36,664 bases of DNA, from contig JALLAP010000095.1 in assembly GCA_036939355.1 (NCBI GenBank), forward strand, positions 1 to 36,664. The letters run 5' to 3'. The notes below the pieces were generated by a model, which was given only the letters and a program-made list of their open reading frames with translations, was not told where the DNA came from and did no database searches. Below are positions 29,065 through 36,664 of the stretch, in pieces; the stretch's first letter is position 1, and the number at the start of each line of letters is the position of its first letter. The DNA comes from Thalassiosira profunda. Lineage: Eukaryota; Bacillariophyta; Thalassiosirophyceae; Thalassiosirales; Thalassiosiraceae. The position numbers were made by a program, and so were the translations under genes.

Positions 29065-29685
29065 CTAATAGTTCTTGACGTAGCAGTCGTTGTTGTTGTG
29101 AGTCTCTGTCATCTGACTCTTTGTCTCGTCAATGGGGGATCTCCAGATCTCGCACCTGCCGCCGGAAGAGAACGAGTACCCGAAACACCTACCATCCACT
29201 ATCTGAAGACACAAGTCCTCGCACTCCCAGGGCCTCTGGTGCAGGAAAAGATCATAGTCGTCACCTTGCACACCCACGCCACTCCCCTTGTCTCCAGTGC
29301 GGCAGTGGCTGTCTTCAAGCTTTGTGAAGAGCTCCAGGAGTGTCTTCCTGGACCTGGGGGCGCCACGGAGATTTCTCTGTGGGCCCTCCAAATCGCTCGG
29401 TGGAGTCCTGCGAGGTCTCTTGCGAGATCCACCGTCGTCGAGGCACTCCCGAATGCACTGCTCTTGCTTGTGCGGGGCAAAACGGAGCCTCTTGCATCGA
29501 GCCACGCAGGCGGTATCGCTGTCGGAAAAGCGGCCGCCCTCGATGCTCGGCGTGTTGAGCCCATGCAGATTTCTTTGCGTATCCTTCCAATCATTAGATG
29601 AGGAGAAATTGTGGTCGCTAGCGGCAAAGGCAGAGGGTGCACCGATGAACACAGCGGCAATCGCAATGACGGCAGAGAGCCTCAT
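29065..29685 (-). CDS. Secreted PAN/apple-like Cys protein, long paralogue
   Basis: This 206-residue protein starts with a signal peptide (MRLSAVIAIAAVFIGAPSAFA). A first Cys cluster follows at ~58-80 (ACVARCKRLRF...EQCIRECLDD), then a basic Arg/Pro linker, and a C-terminal PAN/apple-like module (about 125-206): HCRTGD...WECEDLCLQIVDGRCFGYSF, GRCEIWRSPIDETK and NDCYVKNY. The C-terminal module and the signal peptide match the gene at 28289-28635, while the N-terminal Cys cluster is extra. Secretion or cell-wall location is inferred; the AFA end of the signal peptide could also suit plastid entry, but no transit-like stretch follows. Function unknown. Confidence 0.82.
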   Translation of the reverse strand: MRLSAVIAIAAVFIGAPSAFAASDHNFSSSNDWKDTQRNLHGLNTPSIEGGRFSDSDTACVARCKRLRFAPHKQEQCIRECLDDGGSRKRPRRTPPSDLEGPQRNLRGAPRSRKTLLELFTKLEDSHCRTGDKGSGVGVQGDDYDLFLHQRPWECEDLCLQIVDGRCFGYSFSSGGRCEIWRSPIDETKSQMTETHNNNDCYVKNY

Positions 29686-30118
29686 GGTGAAAGAAGGTAG
29701 AGATTTTAAGATCCGGAGAGTATGAACAAAGGGTGCAACACTACGAAGTTTCTTGATGCTCTCGATTTATGAGCCTGAGCGAGAGTGATGGAGCATGCCA
29801 GTTTGTTCTGCGCGTGGGCAAGCTGATCATGGTCTGGACGCAAGCGCAAGCTCTGATCATGTCTGGGCACACATTTGAGAGTCTTCGTCTCCTCGTCGCT
29901 CGGCGCTCAAGACCAAGATTTTTGAGGGGCGACGGATGGATGGATGTTTGCAAAAAGGCTTCACATGAGCACGGCTGGTGCGTGCACGCATCAGCAGCAG
30001 TGCACCCCCTTGCCTCAACGACGTCCCCGTGGCGGCGAGGCGCATATCGAGCACGGCTAACGCCGGTTGGATAACGGGGAACTCTGCAAGTTGTGCCCGC
30101 TGAAGATTGAGGAGCGAC
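29686..30118. promoter_or_regulatory. Divergent spacer, long PAN-like gene / SPFH gene
   Basis: This 433-bp spacer lies between divergent start codons. TCGATTTATGAGCCTGA (29762-29778) is shared with the other PAN-like gene. A 15-base near-repeat occurs at 29824-29880 (GATCATGGTCTGGAC and GATCATGTCTGGGCA). The open frame at 29769-30074 has no recognisable feature. Confidence 0.45.
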
Positions 30119-31495
30119 ATGGCCGAGTCGACGGGCGGCGAAACTACCCCGCTGCTGCTCGACAGCCTCAGCCCGCCTCAGACGGCGACGTCCTCTCTGT
30201 CGCTGTTGGGAAGCCATGGGCGGCCGTCGCCGTTGCCCCGGCATCGCGGCTCCCGCTCCGCTTCGAGGGCCTCAATGAAATTGGGCGGCTTTCCGGGCGC
30301 TCGATCGCAGAGGCGAGCGCGGGTGCACCCACTCCATGCGAAGCCTGCAATCACCTCATCCACCTATCGACATCACACGACAACAGCTTCGGACTCTCGA
30401 CGGTTCGCTTCCTCTACCAACGCACTATCCACTTCATCCACCACTTCGCACGCAACAACGCCCAACAGAATATGGCAATTGATAGTCTCCTTGCCCTACA
30501 ACTGCCTCTGCTTTGCGTCTCCCATCTGCTCTCCGTGCTGCGGAGTGTGCTGCTGCTTCGCGTGCATACGCTCCTCGGAGTACGGGGTGCTCGAAAGGTT
30601 TGGCAAATTCGAGAGAATCCTGGAGCCTGGAATGCACGTCATCAAGTGGCCGATGGAGAGGCAAGCGGGCATTATCAGCATGCGGATCAGGCAGCTGGAT
30701 TTGGAGATTGCAACAAAGAGCAAAGATCACGTCTTCGTCCGCGTGCACGTATCGATACAGTACCAAACGAATGCGGTGAACCTCTTTGAGGCCTTCTACT
30801 CCCTGCAATCGCACACGCGACAAATCACGACGCAAACCCACGACATCCTCCGCTCGGTGCTCCCCCAATTGGAACTGGACGATATCTTCTCCTCCCAGGA
30901 CTCGATAGCCAATGAGTTGCACGGCGCCCTGAACGACAACATGAACCAGTACGGATATTTGGTGCACCACGCGCTCATCTGCAAAATAACGCCCAACGAG
31001 CACGTGAAGTTAAGCATGAACGAGATGGAGGCGAGCAAGCGGATGAAACTGGCCATGCCCCAAAAGGCGGAGGCGGTGCGAATAGAAAAGGTGAAGGCTG
31101 CCGAGGCCCAGGCCGAACGGGCGTACCTGAACGGAGTGGGCGTGGCACGGGAGAGGAGAGCCATCGCCGGAGGAATGAAGGAAGTGGTGGAAATGGTAAC
31201 GAGTGCTGACGGCAAGAGCGACGCGGCGATATCGACCAAGGGGGTGATGGACCTGCTGCTCTTGACGCAATACATGGACGTGCTCACCGATCTGAATAGG
31301 TCCGCTGGCAGCAGGGATAATGCGACTGAGGAGGATAGGCGGGATGACCGCCAACCGTCATCGACGACGTCCCTGTTTGCCGTGCACATGCCAGGGATGG
31401 TCTCCCACCTGTCGGAGACGGCACGAAAGTGCTTCGGGGATGCATCATCGGATGCGGTGAAGGTGGAAAATTTGTTGGACCTTGAGCTTGTATGA
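30119..31495 (+). CDS. SPFH/band-7 protein, HIR-like
   Basis: HIR proteins are prohibitin/stomatin relatives that scaffold membrane microdomains. The first ATG (30119) gives 458 residues; the upstream frame lacks one. Residues 1-120 are a Ser/Arg-rich extension not found in plant HIR proteins. Nine Cys lie between about 128 and 148 and are likely palmitoylation sites, in the place of the short Cys cluster at the start of plant HIR. Then comes the SPFH core: GVLERFGKFERILEPGMHVIKWP, RQLDLEIATKSKDHVFVRVHVSIQYQ, LRSVLPQLELDDIFSSQDSIANEL, and a coiled coil ending AERAYLNGVGVARERRAI and MDLLLLTQYMDVL, as in plant HIR. The C-terminal ~60 residues are poorly conserved. Membrane attachment by acylation is inferred. 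Confidence 0.87.
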   Translation: MAESTGGETTPLLLDSLSPPQTATSSLSLLGSHGRPSPLPRHRGSRSASRASMKLGGFPGARSQRRARVHPLHAKPAITSSTYRHHTTTASDSRRFASSTNALSTSSTTSHATTPNRIWQLIVSLPYNCLCFASPICSPCCGVCCCFACIRSSEYGVLERFGKFERILEPGMHVIKWPMERQAGIISMRIRQLDLEIATKSKDHVFVRVHVSIQYQTNAVNLFEAFYSLQSHTRQITTQTHDILRSVLPQLELDDIFSSQDSIANELHGALNDNMNQYGYLVHHALICKITPNEHVKLSMNEMEASKRMKLAMPQKAEAVRIEKVKAAEAQAERAYLNGVGVARERRAIAGGMKEVVEMVTSADGKSDAAISTKGVMDLLLLTQYMDVLTDLNRSAGSRDNATEEDRRDDRQPSSTTSLFAVHMPGMVSHLSETARKCFGDASSDAVKVENLLDLELV

Positions 31496-31585
31496 TTATT
31501 GAACCAATGCAATGTAAACTAGAATCGAGGTGTTGGCTTTGCCTCGTTGCAAATCATCAAAATCACCAGATTGAGCCATGCGTCT

Positions 31586-32011
31586 CTACACCGGTGCCCG
31601 TCGACTGCCTGAACCCCCTCCCCCAAAGCTCGAGAAGAATCCCTCCACGCTCGGATGCCGAAAAATGCCCCCCACCACCGGCACGTCCTTCAAACTCGCC
31701 GCGGCAATCGGGAAGAACTGTCCAAAGAGGTAAATCAATCCATATATCTGCAATATCATCCCCACCATCGGCCACCGCAGCAGCACCAGCGCCACCCCGC
31801 CGAAGAAGGCGACGATGCCGCGAATCCGGTCCTTGCGGCTGAAGAAGCGGACGGTCCGGGAGGCGCCGATGGTCAGCGTGAGGCCCGTGAGGAACAAGAT
31901 GTCCCCGAGGGCGAGGAGGGTCGAATCGAAGAGGAAGAGGACGCCGAGGAAGAGGAAGGTGAAGCCGAGGAACATGAGGCCCGTGCCGATTTTGGTGTTG
32001 TCCGAGACCAT
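31586..32011 (-). CDS. GOT1: GOT1 Golgi transport protein
   Basis: Got1 is a small four-helix membrane protein of COPII vesicles and Golgi needed for ER-Golgi traffic. The ATG at 32011-32009 gives 141 residues: [20 protein letters not shown], a second helix through [17 protein letters not shown], the conserved [21 protein letters not shown] and [15 protein letters not shown], and the final helix with [16 protein letters not shown]. Length and motifs match yeast and plant Got1; a Gly/Ser-rich tail is added. The frame is open upstream to 32116, but Got1 proteins start at this Met. The leader (32012-32052 on the minus strand) is rich in CAA and CACA. Confidence 0.92.
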   Translation of the reverse strand: MVSDNTKIGTGLMFLGFTFLFLGVLFLFDSTLLALGDILFLTGLTLTIGASRTVRFFSRKDRIRGIVAFFGGVALVLLRWPMVGMILQIYGLIYLFGQFFPIAAASLKDVPVVGGIFRHPSVEGFFSSFGGGGSGSRRAPV

Positions 32012-32498
32012 GGTTGTTCGTTGTTGTTGTGTTTGTGTGTTGTGTTTGCTGCAATGTCGAGAATCGCCCCGTTGGTCGCTGACCGCTGCTTCTACCACCC
32101 CGTGCCTTGCGCCCACTGTTTCTTAAGCTCGCTCCTGCTGATGCAAACGTGCTGCAGGGATAGCTGTCGTGCTCGCCGCCGGCCCTCGTTGTCGTCGCCG
32201 TTGCTTGGTTCGTGCGCGCTGCTCGCTTGTCGGTTAGATCTCCTCTGGCTTTCAGCTTTCTCAGGTGCAACGACTTTTGTGCTAGTTAGTGCCGACCCAA
32301 GTTTTGCATCTTTGTGCTGATCCTATCGGCACTATTGTACGTAAGCTCTATATTACACATAGCCGACTCGGTAGCTAAACCCTTGTTTGGGCTCCTAGAA
32401 CACAAAATTTAGGTTGGCTCCATTTTGAGGGGTCGACCTTTGCGAAACGCTCATTATTTTTCAGCCGTCGCGTTGGGGGACAAGGCGCCCGAGCGGAA
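32012..32498. promoter_or_regulatory. Divergent spacer, GOT1 / epimerase-like gene
   Basis: This 487-bp spacer holds the CAA/CA-rich GOT1 leader (32012-32052) and, on the plus strand, TACGTAAG at 32338-32345 followed by CTATATTA, about 156 bp before the epimerase-like ATG. Open frames here show no recognisable protein. Confidence 0.45.
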
Positions 32499-35400
32499 AT
32501 GGCGGCGTGCACCCCCAATATGCCGCGGCGGACGACCTCCCGGCTGCTTCGCCTGGCGCTGGCCGCGCTGGCCCTGCTGGCCGCCACCGCGGCGGCCGCC
32601 GACGCCGCCGCGAGCGGGGACGACGACGCCGCAAGTGGCAGCGGCGACGCCCAAACGGCGCAAGCTGAAAATAACGCCGACGCCGCCAAACAACAACGAG
32701 GCGCCCCCAACAAGGTGCCCCTGGCCAATCCCCTCCTCGACGAAAATTCCGTGGTATTAATCACGGGCGCCGCGGGCTTCCTCGGCTCCGAATTGGCCCT
32801 CGCGCTGCGGCGGACGTACTCCGTGCGCCAACTGTTGTTAGTAGATGACCTCGGCATCGTCAGCGAAAATGAGAGCAGCTACGTCCCCCCTCCGCCCGAC
32901 AAGGCCGGCAAACCCACGAGGCCGATTTACGAGAAGTTTACCGAGCAGGAATTGGGGGCCTTCGAGATCAAGCGGCAAAGGGCCTTTCGGATCTTTCACG
33001 AGCTCACCGCCCCGAGTTATTTGGAGCCCGAGGAGGAGGGTACGGAAGGGTGGGGGGAGGTGGGAGGCGTGGGAGGGAGAAGCGGGGGCGCCGAGTCCGT
33101 CCGCTTTTACAGGGCGGACATGCGCCCGTCGATACCGGAATTCTTCGACTTTGGCGAGGTGCCGCTGCTGGAGGGCATTTTTCAGAGCCACCCCGACATC
33201 ACCCACGTGGTGCACTTGGCCGGTGAGCCTCGTTCGTTTGTTTGTTTGGTTGCGGTGGCTTTGCAAAGTGGCGGTCTGAGCTGGGTGACACATCAAATGC
33301 TTTCTGGTTGTCTGACATTGCCCTTGCTTCATTTCTCCCAAACAGACGTCCCCAAAAGCGAGCAAAACCAGGCCATCCCCCGCCGCAAGGACAGCGTCAA
33401 GGCCGGGCGGTTCGAGGGCCTCCTCGAGGAATTCCGCCTCGTCCTCGANCCCTCGCCGCAAGGACAGCGTCAAGGCCGGGCGGTTCGAGGGCCTCCTCGA
33501 GGAATTCCGCCTCGTCCTCGAGCGGGCCGCCGAGGACGGGAACGGCAATGTTAGGGTGCCCCAACTGGTGTACGCCTCGACCCACGACGTGTACGACCAG
33601 ATTCCGGCCGCAGAGAGGAATGCCAAGGCGACGAGGGACCGACCAAATCCTCCGCCGTTTCGGGAGGACAAGCCCATTACGACCCCCTCGTCGCTCCACG
33701 GCACGGCCAAGTTGATCGACGAGGTTTTGGCGTCGGCCTATCATTCCACGCACGGCATTTACTCGGTGGGACTGCGGTTCTTTCCGGTTTATGGACCGTG
33801 GGGCTCCCCCGGCACGGAGGTGTTCGATCTGGCCGAGCGCGTCGCCGCGTTGAGCGAGGGTGGTATGGCCGAGGGCGGCAATGCGGCGTACGAACACGAT
33901 GTGAAGGATTACGTCTACATTGACGACGCGGTCGATGCCATTCTATCGGCGATGCAGTACCGTCCGCCCGGGGAGGAGCCGCCGCCCGTGGTCTTCAACG
34001 TGGGCACCGGGAAGGGAACGACGTTGGGCGAATTAAGGGAGTCCATGGCGTCGCACTTTCCCAAGCTCGGTCGGGCAGCGCGGACGGACAACCCCGCCCA
34101 CGCCGACCGGGTCGCGACCCAATCGATCGCGGACCCGTCCCGCTCCGCAGCCCTCCTGGGCTTCCAGGCCCAGGTGCCCCTGTCGGAGGGAGTGGCCCGA
34201 ACGCTCGCGTGGCACCGCGACCGATCTTTGCCGTACGGGCGGGACGCCTCCGCTCCCGAGTCGTTGGCGCGCGCGTCAACGGACAGGGCCATTTCTGCTT
34301 CCCTCGACGCGGCGAAGGGCGAGGAGTGCAGTCCGCTAGACAGAGAGTGCGCCCGCGGCGCCCCCGTCTTTCCGTGCGCGAGCGAGTGCCGCCGGCCGGA
34401 GAAGTGCACGCCATCGGCGTGGGACGAGGTTGCGGCGCGCAGCGCGGAGGTGACCGAGGGATGCGAGGTCGTGCTATACACGATTTTGTTGGACGAACAT
34501 GCTGAGCAGATTCCGAGCGCGGTTGCCACGGCGACAGGCGAGGCGTCGTATGTGGGTGTCGGATTGCCGGACGATTCGGCGAACGAGGCCCGGGCGCAGT
34601 GCAACATTGCCTTTGTGTCGGAGAGCAGTCCGTTGGTGAAGCGGCTGCGCGCCGAAGGCGAGGAGTACCCAGACGGAGGGAGCGAGGGCAACGGCAATGA
34701 CGAGCCCCTGCTGCGGCATGGGTTCTGGACCATTCTCCCTGTCAAAACGTCCGACCCGGCCCTGTGGACGCACGCGTTCGATGGCACGCACTCGCTTGAG
34801 TACCTGCCCAAGCTTTCGCCCGGCCGGTTCTTCGCCCCGTCGGTCAAGTACGCGGCGTACTCTTGCCCCTTTATTGTGGTGGAGGACCTTCCGGCTCTAT
34901 TGAAGATGGTCGAGGAGGGCCCGCCCCTGATGGACGGCTCTACCGCCCTCTTTATGGCAGAAGCGCGGCCCTCGCCCCACACGGTCACGTGGCAGCGTCC
35001 CGTCCGGAACGACTCCGTCCAGCAGGGCGCGTACAACATGGTGCGCGCGGCCTTGCGCCGGGACGTCCTGGGCGGTGGCCTGGAACCCTCGTTGGACTCG
35101 TCGTTTATTGTTCATTTGCTGCGCGAGGAGGACGCGAGGCTGTTTCGGTGCGACGCATACGGCGAGGCGGCGCAGTGGGGTGCGCGCGGGGATGGCAAGG
35201 CGCTGGAGTTCATCGTCAGCCTGCACGATCTCTGGAGTCAAGCGGTGAGCCATTGGTCTGGGCAGCCGGCGTGGTGGAGCTCCGAAGGGGGGTCCAATGG
35301 CGGGAGTGGAACTGCCGAAGGAGAGGGAGCGGTTGAAGGCGACGACGCCGCCAAGGAAGACGCTGCGGAAGGCGAGGAGGGCGACGAGCGGAGGCGCCTC

Positions 35401-35541
35401 ACGGATGCTAGCGGCGAAATGGAACGGACTGGCAAGTGGATGGGGATACTGTCGTCCGCTGAGACGCAGCTGTTCACCCATCTCATTCCGCCGGAGGGGC
35501 TCGGAATCACCCACTTGGAGGATAGGGATTACTCGCGATGA
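32499..35541 (+). CDS. Extended SDR, UDP-glucuronate-epimerase-like, with a long Cys-containing C-terminal domain
   Basis: The N-terminus ([27 protein letters not shown]) is a signal peptide or anchor, so ER/Golgi lumen is inferred. The Rossmann motif [14 protein letters not shown] follows at ~86-99. Intron 33223-33345 starts GTGAGC and ends AAACAG. Collapsing the 72-bp duplication plus N at 33449 gives 948 residues. The SDR half shows [43 protein letters not shown] and [14 protein letters not shown], closest to UDP-glucuronate 4-epimerases. Where the family has YxxxK, this reads SLHGTAK, so the catalytic Tyr appears to be His, and the stretch after HLA is unlike the family. From ~540 on there is an unrecognised domain with a Cys cluster, then [22 protein letters not shown] and [24 protein letters not shown], and an acidic tail. 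The substrate is unknown and the protein may not be an active epimerase. Confidence 0.8.
33377..33521. repeat. 72-bp direct duplication around a single N (assembly junction)
   Basis: 33377-33448 and 33450-33521 match at 71 of 72 positions around N at 33449. Removing one copy and N joins EFRLVLE to RAAEDGNGN in frame in the epimerase-like gene. Confidence 0.9.
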
Positions 35542-36657
35542 TGCTGACATTGAATGTGTGTACAGTTGGGCCAATCGAGTCACTGGGCGATAATTCGTTG
35601 GACGGTTCATTTCCCAGGACCAAGTTTAAGGGGGTAGACGAAACAGTACATGCGATACAAGTTGTTGTTACGATCCCCATTATGGGGTACGAGTGGACGA
35701 AGTTCTCGAGCGTCATGCGCCACGTTGGGACTTCCCGGAAGATGCCATCCCCTTCCTTCATGCCCAATCCCTCGAGCTCGGCAACCGAGAGGCGGCGGCT
35801 CGTCTCTCGAGGCGTGGCGTCCTGGCCCATGCGCTCCAGGAGGATCGACTCGTCGATGCCGTTGATGTGCTGGGCAAAGTGGCCCGTCCTGACGAGAAAA
35901 GAATATGAGATCACAGAACGATCGCAGAGAAATGATATCGTCTCGCTTCAATCGATGCTTACGTCTTGTCCATGACGATGAGATTGTTTTCCAGCTGCGT
36001 GAACGGGAACAAGTTGTTGCCCTCGTTCGTTTCATAGGCAATGCCGAGGTTCGTCAGCGAGCAGTACGTGAAGGTCACCGGCTTGCCGNTTGCCCTCGTT
36101 CGTTTCATAGGCAATGCCGAGGTTCGTCAGCGAGCAGTACGTGAAGGTCACCGGCTTGCCGTCTTTCGTGTGACCAAAGTTTGCGATGTGAGGGCGAGCG
36201 ATTTGCTTGTCGGGGAGGCCGTCGGCGGGTCGGCGGGTCCGGCCTGGGAGACGACGCAAGTCTCGCCCCCGCGTATGTACTTGTGTATGTCCGAGGCCGG
36301 GACGAAGACGGCGTTGTGGTTGCGCGGGCGCATCATGAGCTCGTTGTTGATGTACCCGACATAAAAGGTGAAGATGATGAGCGCGTTCATCCCCGCCCAC
36401 ACAGGAACCGCGGCAGGACGGGGCTTGGCGCTGAAGAAGAGAGCCGTATTGAAGACGGAGGAGCCAAGAGCAACTGCAACCATGTAGTGGCGGTCCTTGT
36501 AGGTCTGAATGACGCGCCAGCGGTCTGGCTTGGCCACCCATTGGGAAAAGTCCGTCAAGTCTCGGAACATGTACCAGGACGTGGTGATTCCCAGGGCGCC
36601 GCTGCCGTAGAAGACGGCCTTCGTCGCGTTGGGGCTGAGGCGGCTGATGAGGCTCAT
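35507..36657 (-). CDS. DUF3179-like membrane protein (frame disrupted)
   Basis: The ATG at 36657 begins a protein with three or so membrane helices ([51 protein letters not shown]), then [12 protein letters not shown] and, after two corrections, [33 protein letters not shown]. The last block is the FTYCSLxxxxIAY signature of DUF3179, whose function is unknown. Corrections: one base missing from a GGG run near 36227-36229, and collapse of the 72-bp duplication around N at 36089. Intron 35889-35962 (GTAAGC...GTCAG) joins VMDKT to [18 protein letters not shown]. Together these give 334 residues. The reading after LENFVHSYP is unlike the family, and the stop at 35507 overlaps the epimerase-like gene by 35 bp, so the true 3' end is uncertain. 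Confidence 0.65.
36017..36161. repeat. 72-bp direct duplication around a single N (assembly junction)
   Basis: 36017-36088 and 36090-36161 are identical and 36089 is N. Collapsing them keeps [19 protein letters not shown] continuous in the DUF3179-like gene. Confidence 0.9.
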
Positions 36658-36664
36658 GGTGAAG

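Noticed and set aside
1..32011. Functional cluster for vesicle traffic (two NBAS-like genes plus GOT1)
   Set aside because: The three genes are far apart, on different strands and separated by unrelated genes; nuclear gene order in diatoms is generally not grouped by pathway, so the neighbourhood is probably chance.
33915..35039. 374-codon minus-strand frame opposite the epimerase-like gene
   Set aside because: Ser/Arg/Ala-rich shadow; the plus frame has clear SDR motifs.
1..36664. tRNA, rRNA, CRISPR array, transposon ends
   Set aside because: Reading the spacers on both strands I saw no T-loop-like GTTCRA context with matching stems, no regularly spaced repeats, no transposase and no long terminal repeats other than the gene-bearing inverted arms.

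Overview
The window looks like nuclear DNA of a centric diatom, probably of the Thalassiosirales. The evidence is a BspA-type leucine-rich-repeat protein with the C-terminal block I associate with Thalassiosira proteins, several N-termini that look like diatom bipartite plastid presequences (signal peptide plus an ASAF-like site), short GT-AG introns of about 50-140 nt, and tightly packed genes on both strands. I see no bacterial operon structure, CRISPR array, tRNA, rRNA or transposase.

Layout: 1-6370 (-) is a giant NBAS/Sec39-like tethering protein that runs off the left edge. It is followed by a RagC/D GTPase (6595-8059 +), plastid RbfA (8202-8924 -), a bestrophin-like channel (9103-10329 -), a cysteine-synthase-family enzyme (10636-12321 +), protein-only RNase P (12334-14632 -), two small membrane proteins (14989-15303 + and 15771-16175 -), a BspA-type LRR protein (16409-17700 +), an EamA transporter (17781-19193 -), an unknown protein (19460-20017 +) and a U-box protein (20054-21448 -). 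At 21639-28227 (+) a second, diverged copy of the NBAS-like gene lies in inverted orientation. Then come two related secreted PAN/apple-like proteins (28289-28635 - and 29065-29685 -), an SPFH/HIR-like protein (30119-31495 +), GOT1 (31586-32011 -), a large nucleotide-sugar-epimerase-like protein (32499-35541 +) and a DUF3179-like membrane protein (35507-36657 -).

The main structural feature is the inverted duplication: two arms of about 6.4 kb, roughly 92-95% identical where I compared them by eye, around a 15.2 kb spacer holding eleven genes. Both copies stay open over more than 2,100 codons and differ by in-frame indels, so both probably encode protein.

Sequence quality matters here. Three single N bases (28023, 33449, 36089) are each flanked by a 72-bp direct repeat, which looks like uncollapsed contig overlap; removing 73 bp restores the frame each time. 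Three other genes are broken by what look like single missing bases next to short homopolymers (near 16889, 28338 and 36227), and RagC lacks about 14 nt in switch I. I treat these as probable assembly errors rather than proof of pseudogenes.

Functionally the genes are mixed: secretory-pathway parts (two NBAS-like, GOT1), TOR signalling (RagC/D), plastid RNA and ribosome maturation (PRORP, RbfA), membrane transport and secreted proteins. I see no evidence that they form one pathway. The most interesting unlisted signal is a TACGTA...TATCTA element at nearly the same distance upstream of three genes.
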